In this document: piece after piece, positions 20,723 to 32,844 of the stretch | Position numbering within the stretch: position 1 is the stretch's first letter | How the letters are laid out: every line of letters starts with the position of its first letter | Origin: Akebia trifoliata | Taxonomy: Eukaryota > Streptophyta > Magnoliopsida > Ranunculales > Lardizabalaceae | Direction of reading: 5' to 3' | DNA length: 64,000 nt | Assembly: GCA_017979445.1 (NCBI GenBank) | Contig: CM030705.1 | Location: 16,819,040-16,883,039, forward strand | Program-made: the position numbers and the translations under genes | Notes under the pieces: generated by a model | The model's database searches: none | Seen by the model: only the letters and a program-made list of their open reading frames with translations | Told to the model about the DNA's origin: nothing

Positions 20723-22906
20723 GATGATTGTTTAGACCAATTGGTCAATTGAGTTATTACCTGCAGCTAGCATCCTGAGTTGACACAAAAGAATATTTCA
20801 GTACATTTCCAAGGTCCATGCAAAACATATCTTTGTAAGTCTTTTTTTTTTTTACAAACAATAAATGTTTTGTAAATCATTTTTCCTTTTCTTTTCTTTT
20901 GGAAAATATTTTTCTTATCTTGAAATGGGTTGGGAACCGAATTAGAGAAAAAAAGAATTTGAACGCCATTTTGACTTAAATGGTCCGGCCTATCGTGATG
21001 GAACTGGTTCATTGTGCATCACAACCAAAATTAAAATGGATTCTTTATTGGGTTGGTGCACCCATTAATATAATAGTTTTGAATCAGGTTAAACAAATGA
21101 TTTGATTATCTTAAAAACAAAACCGTAACTCCCTGATCTCAACAATTTGTAATGTCTATTTTCGAAAAGCAACCTAGGAACACCCACTATAAGTTCGAGT
21201 AGTGACTTATGGGAAGGTTTATAGCCTTTAGGTTTACTACGTGCAATGCAATTTATCTAGCCACCCTTGTCTAAGTGCACCTATATACCTCTCGAGCATA
21301 CTCAATTAGACGGTACGTGGTGACTCGGTTTGATATACTGTATAGGTGATAATCCAAGATTCCAATTCACAATCTCTGAAGTCAAAAACAGTCAGTTTAA
21401 TCCCCAGTTGAGAGGTGGAGCACGATACTGAGCAAGGGCACTCTTAAGTCACCTCTCGTCTAGAATAGACGTCGTCTATCCCCCTAGTACCGTAGTACAG
21501 CGGGGTAGGATCTCGCTTACATACTGATTTTGACTAAGAAGTGCAATTAGATTACTTTGATATACCATATATGTACGATTCTAGGATTGTAGCTTTCATA
21601 AATGATTTTCGCATCCCATGAGGGGATCGACCACGTATTAGTACTACGTTGGTAATCGGGACATGTGAGCGTGTGGCTTACAATAGGACAAAGGCTCAGG
21701 TCGCTCCAACATGGGTCCATCGATATACCTTTTAGAATTAACCGATCAAACGGTACTGATGCCCCAGTTTTATATACCTTACGGTACGTGATTGGAGTTG
21801 TGGTTTTCATGAATGACGTCACATCTTCGAGAAGACCGGGCTACGCACTAGGCCACATTAACTATTAGGGACATGCAAGCGTACACTACAATAAAGTAAA
21901 CATGTTAATGGTGTGTGCAAATAGGATAGGGTGTGCCCGGGGCATTTTCTAGATGAATGGGCATCCATAATTGATTAACAAAGATAACACATCCATAGTT
22001 AACCATCGACCAATCAAAATTTTTAATTTTTAATTTTTAATTTTTTAAACGAATGAACTAATCATAAAAGGACTTCTCTTTTTTTTCCAACCGAATATCG
22101 CTTTGAATTTCCATTTTGATCAATTAAAAAGTGGCAAGCGGTACGCCCTAAGCTTAACGAACAGTGATCCGTTTGATCTTTTGAAACTTTAAACTCAAAA
22201 CAAAAGTAAAATCCAAGATGAAAGTTATCAAAACTGACGTGAGGAACAAACTGAGAAAAAAAATTTTACTTTTTTATTTTTTTAAATAATTAAAAAAAAA
22301 AATTTACTCATTTTGAGGCACATTGCCTCTGGTTTTTGGCTTGGGCCAATTTTTTTCTTATGTTTTTTTTATTTTTATTTTTATTTTGTATCCATACAAG
22401 AAGCATAACGGAAATATTAGCGGAACGGATAGTAAACGAGTTCAAAAATCGATTCGGATTGATCAAAATCTTACTAACTTTGTCACATTTGAAAGATAAT
22501 TTCGTTCTACCCAAAATTGATATGCTATAATGGTTAATCGGAGATCAGACGAGAAAGTTACAATCAATTTAAGTTTGACTGTCCATTCGACAAAAAAAAA
22601 AGAAAAAGAAAAACATTTTTTTTACTCATTTTGAGGCACATTACCTCTGGTTTTGGGCTTGGGCAAAAAAAAAAAAAAAATTTTCCATTTTGTGTGTTTT
22701 TTTTAATGATATGCATGCTTAAAAGAAATATAACCGGATAACTAAAGAAAAAAACTGAGTTTTTTTTTTAACTAAAGGGAGTAAATAAAGAAAGAGAAAT
22801 CCACCTAAACAACAAATACAACAAATAATGTTAGCTTGCAAATAAGAATATTTTGTATTTTTTTCAAAATGACCGAGTTGACACGAGGGTAAAGCCTTCT
22901 TTTTCC
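20723..22906 (-). other. Leader (5' untranslated region) of element A
   Basis: Noncoding. It contains the conserved segment U (21165-21945), homopolymer-rich stretches (20840-20900, 22080-22300, 22590-22780) and a direct repeat: the approximately 42-bp stretch beginning ACTCATTTTGAGGCACATT at 22306 recurs at 22624. The distance from primer site to ORF1 is about 2.2 kb, long but usual for Ogre-type elements. Confidence 0.6.
21165..21945 (-). repeat. Segment U, conserved leader block shared by three Tat-like sequences
   Basis: On the minus strand this runs from TGCCCCGGGCACACCC to the GTAAACCTA region. It is clearly homologous to 32845-33486 (plus strand, element B) and, in part, to 60430-60620 (minus strand). 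Shared short blocks include GACCTGAGCCTTTGTCCTAT, TATCGATG and TTCTAGACG. It is more conserved than the leader around it. Confidence 0.7.
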
Positions 22907-22920
22907 AGTGGAGTCGTCTA
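22907..22920 (-). other. Primer-binding site of element A
   Basis: The minus strand reads GACGACTCCACTGG directly inside the LTR end. Element B has the related GGAGACTCCACTGAAGA in the same place. Both resemble the GGCGACTCC-type primer site of Tat/Ogre elements. Confidence 0.55.
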
Positions 22921-22922
22921 GT

Positions 22923-24700
22923 TGTGGACACGTGATTTATTTAATTTTGAATATATCATCTACTTTAGGGATTTTGGAGTCGCCACCATTCATATTTAAA
23001 ATGGGTGTGAATGGTCACCCGGATTGTATTTTTTTGAAAAATCATATTTTTTTTTGACATTTGATGACTCTCGTACGGATATGGCTCATTTGGTCCAACT
23101 TTTGATTCAAGGTAAGGGGGTCCATTTTATGGAGTAGGGAAGGTGTTAAGCACCCTACTTCATCCACCATTGGTGGTTACCTCGAACTCAGTCCATCTTG
23201 AAAATAAAAATAAAGTAAGAAAAAGAATTGAAAAATCTGATATGTGCCTTCAAGTATGAGGGGCTTTGATGTTGGTTCAACCTATTAAGGGCACCCTTAT
23301 TGAAAAAGGGGCCCTTTGATGGTTCAAACCATGGTGGTGTGTGTGAAGGTGTGAAGAAATGGATAAGTAAAAGAGGAGAGTTGGAGGGGGTGTTATTTTG
23401 TCCATACCCACCTTGCTCCTTTGTTGACTTTCTTTACCTTTTCTTGATGAATCCTTTTAATCTTCTTGGATTTGCTTGTGAAAATGTTAAGAGTTGAGAA
23501 TTGAGGGTAATGGAGGTGAGTTGAGAGTTGAGAGTTTGAGAGTTAAGAGTAGTGAGGGTAATAGAGGTGAGTTGAGAGTTGAGAGTTTGAGAGTTGAAAG
23601 TAGTGAGGTGAATAGAGAGTTTTTTTCTTTTAGAGAGTATTTTTCTCAAATTTGCATTAGGTAGTATGTGTTGAGAATGAGAGGGGGTTTTATAGAGTTT
23701 GGGAGTTATTTTTAAAGGTAAAATTAGGTGAAATAAGGAGGAATGGTAGAATGGTGTGGGGTTTAAGAGAAAGGTAGGGATAAATTAGAAGTGTTTGGAG
23801 GGTATATGTGTAAGAAGATCAAATGGGTTGTTTTTCAACCCAAATGGGTTAGATCTTTCAACCCATTTGGGTTGAGTGTTAAGTGAAGGATAATAAATGG
23901 TGAGGATGGGATGTAAGAGAGTGATGGATTGGTTGAGTGTTTGGGGAGTAGTATTTGGATTTGAGAGAATGGGGGGTGTAAGAGGGTGGTTGATGATATT
24001 TTAGGAGGGTGTGGGAGATGATGCCATGTGTTAAAATGGGTGAAAATGAAGGGTTGAGATGAATTGATTGGAGAGTATGAGCATTTGATTTGAGAGGAAG
24101 GGTGTAGGTTTAGATTGTAGATGTGGTTTTTGTAGGGAATGATGAGGGTAGATTAGGGGGGAAGTATAGGTTTGGGGTGTGGGTAGATTAGATTTTTTTA
24201 GAGAAAAGGTGATAGGTTGATGTGGGTAGATTAGGGGTAGGTATAGGTTAGGGGTGTGGGTAGATGATGTTTAAAGAAAAGGTGATGGGATGGTTTGTGG
24301 GATGATGGAGGTGAGTTGAGGTGGTGACATGTGTCCCACCTTGATGATTGTGTTGATTGGTTGTGATATTGGGTTAGGTTGAGAATTGGGCTTGGGTAAT
24401 GTGTTAGGCTTGGGTATAATGTGAAGTTGGGCTTAGGTTGTGGGTTGAATAGGAATAGATATGGGTAGAGTTGAATGGACTTAGGTAATGGGTAGAATAA
24501 GAATGGGTTTGGGGGTTGAGTTGAAGAGTGTAGAAGGGTGGTGAGGAATTGGGGTCCATGGGTCACGTGGGAAGCCTTAGGCCATTTATTGAAAGAAATA
24601 GAGGGCTTTTGGAGGTATGGGCTTTGAGGGCCCAATCTATTTTTTTACTATCTTTTTGGGCATTTTGCGTCGAGGGCCCGGTCAAATTTGGGTGTCTAGA
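22923..24700 (-). repeat. 5' LTR of element A (about 1.78 kb)
   Basis: The minus strand starts TCTAGACACCCAAATTTG (TG changed to TC) and ends GTGTCCACA. It carries the block GGTGCTTAACACCTTCC (about 23128-23160), as family L LTRs do. 23490-23640 holds two to three near copies of a 58-bp GAGTTGAGAGTTTGAGAG-type repeat. 23650-24540 is strongly purine-rich (G and A on the plus strand). No gene is seen. Confidence 0.65.
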
Positions 24701-25315
24701 GTGTCAAATATACATATTTTGTGATTATTATGAGTTATGCCTTGGTTAGCAAAGTAAAATTAACAATGAAAAGATTTATGGATTGGATAGGTTATGCCAT
24801 CAAAATTAACCCAATTACCTGTCAGATGGCTTGTCTAATGGCCTATTGGATAACTTGTCCAATGGCTTGTCGGATGGCCTGCCCAATGGCTTGTCGCATG
24901 GCCTACCCAATGGCCTGTTCGATGGCCTATCCAATGGCCTATTAGATGTTTGTTTACTTGGGGTGTAAGTAGTAATAGCTGGCCTGCCAATATTATATTT
25001 TTGGAAATTTTGAAAATAATGAGGATAAACTTGGAATGTAAAAATTCATTCTCTTATCTTCCTTTCTCATATCTCCACTTTTGGAGATAATCAAATTTGA
25101 CATTTTTTCCCTTCTCTTCCCTTCACTTTTCTTTTCTTCTCTCTCCACTTAACAATCCAAATAAGAGAAAGGAAGAGAAAATTCCATATTTTCTCTTTTC
25201 GTCTCTTATCTTCTCTTAATCCAAATAGACTATAAAGAAAACCTCAAATTTGTTATAGTCTTTATAGTATTTTTTTTACATTAATTTTTGAATTTAGGTG
25301 TTGAATGAAGTTATG
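24701..25315. other. Spacer between element A and the hAT MITE
   Basis: No gene is seen. It contains the 12-bp minisatellite (24826-24945) and a pyrimidine-rich stretch with CTTATCTTC/TTCTCTT motifs (25040-25220). Confidence 0.5.
24826..24945 (+). repeat. 12-bp minisatellite, 10 units
   Basis: Ten consecutive 12-bp units of the type ATGGCYTRYCCR (for example ATGGCCTGCCCA, ATGGCTTGTCGC) fill exactly 120 bp. Because 12 is divisible by 3 it gives a false ORF of Met-Ala-Cys/Tyr-x repeats. Confidence 0.9.
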
Positions 25316-25323
25316 GATAAGAG

Positions 25324-25857
25324 CGGGGGCGGAGCTACTAAGGAGCTGGTGGGGGCAACTGCCCCCACAAAACTTTGAGAAACACCTATATTTTCAATTA
25401 ACTACATGCCCCATTTGTCCCCACTCCCTCACCTCTCTCCCTATTTGCCCCCACACCCTCACCTCCCTCCAATTTTTGCCCCCACAGAAATTTGAGACAC
25501 CCTTATATTTTCAACTAATTACATATCCTATTTATTCACATTCCATCACCTCTCTCCTCATTCGCCCCCACACCCTCACCTCCCTCCAATTTTTGCCCCC
25601 ACAAAACTTTGAGATACCCCTATATTTTCAACTAATTACATGCCCATTTGTCCCCACTCCCTCACCTCTTTAATTTTTTTGTTGATGACATTGTCTCCTA
25701 ACCGGGGCTTCTCAAATATTTATTGGAAATGGCCTAACTATCATTTTCTTCAACTACTAATTAAAAACCTCTTAATTTCTCCCTAAAATCATTCATCTTC
25801 ACTATACAAATAACCATAGTTTGCCCCCACTACAGGAAAATCCTGGCTCCGCCCCTA
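25324..25857. mobile_element. hAT-type MITE (534 bp) with 8-bp target duplication
   Basis: GATAAGAG flanks it on both sides (25316-25323 and 25858-25865), the 8-bp duplication expected for hAT elements. The ends are inverted: CGGGGGCGGAGC on the left and, on the opposite strand from the right, TAGGGGCGGAGC, the usual plant hAT terminus. Inside are about three copies of a roughly 118-bp repeat with TTTTGCCCCCACAAAACTTT and TTACATGCCC. It has no transposase. Confidence 0.8.
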
Positions 25858-25975
25858 GATAAGAGTTGAATGAAAAAATCGACGTAAACTCAACTACTTA
25901 TGATCCATTGTCAATGTTTATAACTCAATGGGATTTGTTTTTTAAAGTTCCCTTACATTATTTTCTAATGTAGGG

Positions 25976-27005
25976 TGAGTATCAAATATATAAACGATGT
26001 TGATAAATTCCTCGACTTCTCATTTGCCAATACATCAATTGACCTCATCTCATGTGCATGTAAGAAATGTGTCAACTTTAAGCTCTTGAAACGGGATGTT
26101 GTCGAGGAGCATCTCATCGTTTATGGAATTATGGAGCATTACACACTATGAAAATATCATAGAGAAACTTCTTCCATATCCACACTCACTATTCCATGTG
26201 ATAATGCTCCAGCTGATGTTGATATGAATGGAATGTTACACGATGCTTTTGGTATGTTGGGTGTGGACAATGATGTACCTGATGGAGCAAGTAAACTTAC
26301 ACAAGGGTGCAATACCGAAGTAGAAAACTTCTTCAGGTTGTTTCAAGATACAGATAGAGATTTTGTATCCCGGATGTACCAAGTTCACAAAGCTCTCTCT
26401 TTCATTGTTCGACTATATCACATAAAGTATTTGTCTAGATGGAGCAACAAGTCCTTCGACATATTGCTTACACTTTTGAAGAGGGCATTACCCGAGGGAG
26501 AGTAGTTGCCAAAGTCTTTATGATGCGAAGAAGATCATTAGGGACTTGGGACTTAATTACAATAAAATTGATGTGTGTCCCAATGACTGTATGTTATATT
26601 AGAAGGACACAGCAAATGACCAATTATGCAAGGTGTGTGGTACTTCGAGATGGTAGCAAGTTAAACATAAAGAGAATTATGAGAACATTTCTCCAAGGAT
26701 GAAGAAAGAAATATTCCTACTAAAATATTGCGTTATTTTCTATTGGTTCCAAGGCTTCAAAGGTTTTTCATGTCATCGAAGACCACATCATTCATATGAT
26801 GGTATCACGAGAGTCAGACCAAAGATAGGTTTATGAGGCATCCAGTTGACTTTCTTGCCTAGAAAGATTTTGTCATTAAACATCGATTATTCTCTTTAAA
26901 CAATCGCAATATTAGACTTGGATTGGCAATCGATGGCTTTAATCCATTTAGGACAATGAGTATTTCTCATAGTACATGGCCTATCATATTTTTCCTAGTT
27001 TTTTT
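25976..27005 (+). pseudogene. CACTA (En/Spm) transposase, N-terminal fragment
   Basis: Combined frames read the transposase-associated domain (EYINGVDKFLDFSF, CACKKCVNFKL, EEHLIVYGIMEHYT), then MLHDAFG, VHKALSFIVRLYHIKYL, WSNKSFDILLTLLKRALPEGE, AKKIIRDLGLNYNKID, CPNDC, VCGTSRW, YFLLVPRLQRFFMSSKT, MRHPVDF, LGLAIDGFNPF and SISHSTWPI. The order matches TNPD-type CACTA transposases. The text ends abruptly at about 27005, before the catalytic core is complete. At least four frame changes or stops occur. No CACTA terminal repeats were found nearby. Confidence 0.8.
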
Positions 27006-27764
27006 TTAACAATTTGGAATTAAAACTAAGATTGCTAATAAAGTCCAGAAGTTTCTTACATTAAATCGAAGGCTAAGAATCCAAGAAGAACACGGGAGAT
27101 TGAGTTGGGTTGAACGTTCCCTTTTGGATGTGTCAAAAATCCTACTTCTTTTTTTCGCCTTGAAGTTTGCGACAAACTGAGTGATTCTCTCTTCTATGTC
27201 AAAGTCCAACGAATCTTCTAACAAGATGAAAACTTAGGTGGAAGAAGAAGGGAGTTTAGGTGTTTTTTTCTCTAGGATTTTATTTTTAGAAGAAAAGGAC
27301 GTGTGAATTTGAAAAATCTGTAAATTTCTTATTAAGTTGGGTATTTATAATATCCCGAGGACATAAAGGTCATTAACATAATTATTTTATTTTTAATTAA
27401 ATAGTCTATCTCCCAAATTCTGATTTTTGTGAACTTATAGTGTATTTTAGTTAATTTTTCGATGAGGATTTAATGGTATAATAGGATTTCCAAAATTTAA
27501 TTCTATAAAAATATCCCTCTTTTGGATACAAATTTGACACAAAATTCGAGGATTTGACAACTATTTTGTTTAATTTCTAATTAAGGTGTGCTTATAGGCT
27601 AAGGTATGTTTTTTTTAACCTTTTTGCATCTAATGGTAATGTTAGTTTTTCTTAAAAGTTTCTAAATCAAAATCCATACTTTTAATCCACCGTAAACCTT
27701 CAAAATTCTTAGAACTAAAACTTACATTTCCTTAAGATATGAGTTGAATTTTTGGGTCATCACA
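27006..27764 (-). repeat. Chromovirus-like LTR remnant
   Basis: Read on the minus strand from 27764 it starts TGTGATGACCC and then follows the first part of the LTR at 48967 and its inverted copy at 61157-64000: CCATTAGAT, ACATACCTTAGCCTATAAGCAC and TCAAATCCTCGA-like blocks come in the same order. The homology to the other copies is moderate, so it is a diverged relative. It abuts the broken CACTA sequence at its far end. Confidence 0.5.
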
Positions 27765-28042
27765 GGAATGCTCAGGCAGCACAAACTAGAGATAATGCTT
27801 CAACCTCTAAGGCCCCAATAGGAGAGACTAACAGATCACTCAAAGAAAGGTTAGTATAAGAAAATGAAACTTTGAAATCGCAGTTGACTCAGTTGAATGA
27901 TGCTTTTGATTGAACGAGTCAATAAAAAAATAAGCCAATGTCCTTGGAAAAGAGTATTGTAGACACCCAAATTTTGGTATAGGCTATGCCCCAGAGCACC
28001 AAAAACCTTTTGGAAATGGGCTTGACCCAAGATATTTTTCAA
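27765..28042 (+). other. Retroelement fragments: gag-like piece and LTR start
   Basis: 27765-27957 reads as a broken coiled-coil-like stretch (NASTSKAPIGETNRS, ENETLKSQLTQLNDAF) that resembles the start of a gypsy gag. At 27958 TGTAGACACCCAAATTTTGG begins, like the start of the element A LTR, but it lasts only about 85 bases before the Copia gag begins. Both assignments are tentative. Confidence 0.35.
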
Positions 28043-28638
28043 AAAGACTCCTTACCTTTCTTTTCGAACCAATCCTTATGCTTGATGCAGTCTTTATTCA
28101 AATATCCATTTATGTTACAAAAGTAGCATTTGACCTCATTCAAATCCTTTCCATGTGCTTGATTGCAGAACTTAGACCCATTTGCTCTCTTTGGTAGAAA
28201 CCTCTTCCATTTTTTTATTTTTCATATTTGCCCTCTTCTTTGAATAATAACTAATGTCTAGTATCCTCCTTCTTGTCTTAACCTTAATTTTTCCTGGAAA
28301 CACAAATTGGTCAGCTCATTCAAGGTCCACTTCTCCTTATTCGTGTTTAGTGGATATTGAATAAATCAAAAGAGTTGAGAATAAACTGCACAAGAAAGGA
28401 CTTTTTGACACTCATCCCTAATGCCTTTATCTTAGCTGTATTGTCAACCATGTTCATAATGTGTTGTTGAACTCCTTCGTTCCCATTGTATTGTATTTTT
28501 TGTCAGTTTTGCCATTAACGTGCTCGCTAATGAATTGTCTATGAATTTGAAACGGTCCTCCACGACATTTAGATATTTCAATGCCAAATCAGCCTTAGGT
28601 AGTGATGTTTTGATGTTGTTTGCTAGGGTCATGCCCAT
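28043..28638 (-). pseudogene. gag: Copia gag (UBN2 and zinc knuckle), 3' part, split by element B
   Basis: The minus strand encodes MTLANNIKTSLPKADLALKY, LNVVEDRFKFIDNSLASTLM and, after stops, CYFCNINGYLNKDCIKHKDWFEKKGK (zinc knuckle C-x2-C-x4-Y-x4-C, with His replaced by Tyr). This is the common copia gag layout. The protein's beginning is on the far side of element B at 41450-41640, so the gag was intact in sequence when B inserted. No pol of this element is seen to the left. Confidence 0.7.
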
Positions 28639-30097
28639 TGTAGACACCCCATTTTTGCATTCACCTGATTAATCAACTCGTCAACTCGATCGCGATGATT
28701 CCCGATGATGGATAAATATTCCAATATTTTTTGTTTGTTACTAGATATGTTTCAGAAATTCAAATGAGGTATCTCAAACTAACAAAACCCCAAAAACATA
28801 AAAATCATCATTTCACAGACAAAAAGAAGTTTTACGATAAAAATTACTAAAAAATGATCAAATTATCAAAATACCCCTAACATCAAAACAACTTTAGAGC
28901 CCCTCTTATGCTTAGGAAAATCCTTTTAAATACATAAAGTAACAAAGTGAAATCAAATAAACTATTTCATCAATTTTCATCAGATTCGACAAAATTACAA
29001 AAATACTCCTCATAGGGTTCGCAATCATTTCATGCCAAAAAATTCATAAATGGCACAAACCCATAATCCTGTTGAATTACTTACAAAAAATCGATTCCAA
29101 AACATCCCAGAACATCGAAAATCGACTTGAAACGCAAAAGTTCTCTTCGAGAGTAAAACAGTAATTTTTAAATTTTTAAAAATTTTAATTTCAAAATTAA
29201 TAAATAAAATATTAATTAACGTAAAGTAAAATCTTAATAAAATTAATTTAAAAATCTAAACCAAGTCAATCTCATAAGACTTAAGTGAAAACCCTAATTA
29301 AAACTCTAATCTAAAGAAACCAAGTCAATCTCATAAGACTTAAGTCAAAACTCTAATTAAAACCCTAATTAAAAAAGATTAAGTTAATCTCATAAGACTA
29401 AAGTCAAAATCTTAATTTACCTTATCTAAAAGAAACCTAATTAAATATTAACTCTACCCAAAAAACTCTATAACTAGAGAGCCTCCACAACCTAATTTCG
29501 CAGGTTAAAGAAAATCCTAGAAAAAGTAGGTCAAAAAGCCTCCCTAGCCTTCCCAAAACCTTGATTTTGAAGTCCTAACCCCTTACCTATCATCCAAACC
29601 CTAGTTTTTGTTTACAAACTCTCAGAAACTATTCACAAAACACCGATAAATCCATAAAAAAGATTTAGAAAATATTCAGATCTAAGAAGGAGGTACTTCA
29701 TCTTGGAGATCTGAAGTGAATCCAATGATAGAAAAAAAATGAGGAATATCTTACGAAGAACCATTCTACCAGTTCTGAGGGAACAAATCGTTGCAATCCC
29801 ATAGGTATGTTTTCTTTTTTATCTTTTTCTATTTTTATTTATTTATTTTAGCTTTTTTTTTAACAATGTAATCTTCTTGGGAAATAGTAGAGATCAGCGT
29901 TTGCCAGGCGGGATTGGTGCCTAACACCTTCCAACCCCGTAACGTGATCCCCAGACTTAGTTTCTTTTTGTAGATTAGTTATTTTTATCCATTTTAAGTC
30001 GATGCTCGATTCCTATACCGTAATAACTAGGTGGTGACTCTCAAACCTCAAAAATCAAAAGTGGATCTGCACACACCGCGGATCGAGGGTGCTTTCA
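28639..30097 (+). repeat. 5' LTR of element B (family L, copy 2)
   Basis: It runs from TGTAGACACCCC to GAGGGTGCTTTCA, 1459 bp. The internal tandem repeat has about three copies based on CAAGTCAATCTCATAAGACT (29260-29405). It carries the conserved GGTGCCTAACACCTTCC block (about 29911) and GTAATAACTAGGTGGTGACTC near the end. Confidence 0.9.
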
Positions 30098-30116
30098 GTG
30101 GAGACTCCACTGAAGA
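30098..30116 (+). other. Primer-binding site of element B
   Basis: GTGGAGACTCCACTGAAGA directly follows the 5' LTR; compare the primer site of element A. It resembles the site of Tat/Ogre-type elements. It contains a short palindrome (GGAGACTCC is close to self-complementary). Confidence 0.6.
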
Positions 30117-31866
30117 TTATTAAGGATCAAACTTGAAAAGCCCCAAGTATGGGAAGCATTGTCATAATGACCTAGTTTTTTTTTTTTTGTTGCTTATTTA
30201 TCCTTTCTTAGGTTTTTATTGTTTATGTTTTATTAGCATCATTTGATTGGGTTTTGAGTATGTTATTATTCTCTATGGTACAATTGAGGGTCACCTTTTG
30301 ATGACCCTAAACAATGAATGAAAGATTCAAAATGACATGTGATTTCAGATGGAATAATGTTGGATTGGCGGTAAAAATTTGGATCTCCTATTTTTGGATG
30401 TGTTTTTTTTTTGTGGTCCTAATTAAAGGTCACTATTGGGGATTCCAAAATAATCTAGATTTTTTTTTCGAAGGAAGATCATGAGGTAAAATAGAATGAA
30501 GGCTGTTGAAGCATGAAGATTTGTTAAAAAAAAAGGCTTTTTATTTATTTATGTTTTTTTTACTTAGTTAATTTAATTTTTTAGGGTACATGCGTTCACC
30601 TTTGACAAGTTTTTCTGAAAAAAAAAAGTTTAAAAAATAAAAATAAAAATTAGTGTTGTTAGCGTTTAATTCAATTTCAATTTTATAGGCGATGTGTTTT
30701 CAGAAAAAAATTGTTTTTCAATTTTCAAACCCTTAATGTGGTGTGTTAGCGTTTTTATTTTATTTTCCTTTTTCTATCTTCTTCTCCAAAGAAGAAGAAG
30801 GGGACAGCAAGAAGGAGACGACGTCTCTCTCTCTCTTTCTTTATCCTCTCTATCTCCCTCTCAATCGAAATTGATAAGAAAAGCAACAAAAACAAAAACT
30901 GAGAAAGTAAATAAACGAAATCAAAAGTGAAGTATTTCGATTATCTGGTTTCAAATCTCCAAAAACCCAGATTGTAGACCTCAGTTAGAGAGAGTTTAGG
31001 AGTTTTTTTTTTAGATTTCCTCTCAACCATCAACCTTTCTTTGATCATCTTCTTCAACCCCGATTTCAAATCAGTTTGGTAAAGATCAGTTCGAGATCAA
31101 ACCAAGCGTTGTGATCTCGTCTACTTCGCCAACAAAATCTTACCTTTGATCTTCGCTCCCAAATTTAAGGATCTGGTTACTCGTGAAGGACTCCTATAGA
31201 CAATGATTGCTTCAACCCAGTTCTATGACCGCGGCGATTTTTTCATCTCCAGAAAGAGACCCAAAACATTACATTCAAATCAGATAGATTCAGTTTCTTA
31301 TTTCTGCGTAGGCAATATTGATGAAGTTGCCTCACCTCCTCCACTACATACATAATGTTTCTCTCCCTATAGGTGCTCAGATCATCCTTTTTCCTATTGC
31401 AAGCCCAATGAAAGAGTAAACTCTAGAGTCTTTTAAGTCTCGACTGGCAATGTGAGGAATCTGATCAGAGAGAAAAAATGAGTCGGTGAATCAGTAGTTT
31501 AAATTCAATGGAGATAAGTTTATTCTCTTTTATTACACATCTTCTCTGTTTTGGGCGGTCTTGGTTTATTAGAAGGAAATCTGGACTAAAATTTTTAATG
31601 TTGGCAAATGGTTTCATCTGTTTTACTGCTGATGCTATTAATACGTATATGCTTATTACTTGTCATCTTTTGGGCTATTAATATGTATATGCTTATTACT
31701 TGTCGTATTTTGCTAGGTATCAATTTTGGACCCGGATTAGTAGTGTCATTGTGCGCGCAACATCTTTTCCCAATTAATGCTCACCATTGGTATTCTCGTG
31801 ACAAACCTTCTAACCTTTGGAGCAAACAATATGAGGGTGTTGTAGGCTGGGTGTGCTGGCAGCAAC

Positions 31867-31907
<41 letters not shown>

Positions 31908-32844
31908 TGTTTGTGAGTGTTGCTCACAGCAACATAAAAAGAAAAAATAATGTGGTGAAGTGTTGTGCATGAGTGTTAAGTGTGCTGGCAGCATATATAA
32001 TAAGAAATAAGTTAAGTGTTATATGTGGCAACAACATAAGTTTCAAAAACAAATGCATTTTAGGTTTGTTACAACAAACAAACTTTGGATGGGGACTTGC
32101 TTGCTCGTTTTTTTTTTAAATCCTTCAAATATGATTTTTGATATGTATTTAATCCTTTGCAATACCGTGGGTCCCACCCCCAAGCTTAGGGAATCACATT
32201 CCTTACTAAGGATTTTTTCATCACAAGGTATAGCCTAACTCAATTAGTAAGATTTTACTATGGGCCATTGAGCTCACACGTGGCATGATCCAATGTCTCT
32301 AATTCATTGAATTTTGAAAGAACATTTTTCAATATATACATATTATTTTTCTTCCAATGTAGAATATTAGGACTTTGGTCGAAAGCTAATAGATATATAT
32401 TTTCAAGAACTTGGATCTAAGCCTTTTTTTTTTAAATTATTTTTGAAACCTTTTCCTTGAAATCAAGAAGGCCGTGGCATTGGATTATCAATCACGTTAG
32501 CCTAATAACCCTTAGTAAAATTTGGAACCTTATGAGTTGGTAAAGTTAGCCTATGTTCTCAAAAGGTTTGCCATGCATGTCTAAAAAAAAAAAGAGTTTT
32601 CTATGACTATCTCAATGGTTGGTTATTGATGTGCTATCTTGATTGATCATTGTTGCTATTTTTTTTCACCTCCCTAATTGATTGCCTATCTGATATGCCA
32701 TGATCCTAATTGTTAAACATTTTGATGTGCATGCTTTGATCTCGAACTTAATGTTATGACTATTTTTATATTTTTTGATCAATATTTATGTGGCATTCAT
32801 ATGTTGATGGTTTGATCTAGCCCATGAGCCTATTTATCTGAAAA
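30117..32844 (+). other. Leader of element B, noncoding, first part
   Basis: No gene is seen. T-rich tracts lie at 30170-30190 and 30400-30480. A (TC)-rich stretch lies at about 30820-30860. An A-tract of about 35 bases (31871-31905) follows a GC-richer stretch and could be the tail of a retroposed sequence. GTGTGCTGGCAGCA occurs at 31851 and again near 31980. Confidence 0.4.

Larger units (their letters stand above)
1..24700 (-). mobile_element. Ty3/gypsy Tat/Ogre-type element A, disrupted, runs off left edge
   Basis: A large minus-strand LTR retrotransposon. Read from right to left it has its 5' LTR (22923-24700), primer-binding site, long leader, ORF1 (20722-19586), a 52-bp tandem array, gag (about 18290-15721), protease (15720-15267), a G-patch (15214-14957), a linker, RT (12240-11480), a first RNase H (11217-10798), a second RNase H (10800-10606) and, beyond the nested Sirevirus, the start of integrase (235-1). 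A second, archaeal-type RNase H and an ORF1 upstream of gag are known hallmarks of the Tat/Ogre lineage. Without its two nested insertions the visible part is about 12.6 kb. All coding parts carry stops or frameshifts. The 3' LTR lies outside the window, so age cannot be read here. Confidence 0.8.

Noticed and set aside
24231..24635. Minus-strand ORF of 134 codons rich in Pro, Ser and Thr
   Set aside because: It lies in the purine-rich part of the element A LTR; composition alone explains it.
25305..25673. Plus-strand ORF of 122 codons
   Set aside because: It is the C-rich repeat of the hAT MITE and crosses the MITE border.
31871..31905. Long A tract as a tail of a processed pseudogene or SINE
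   Set aside because: No gene-like body or target duplication could be recognised upstream; noted only as a tract.
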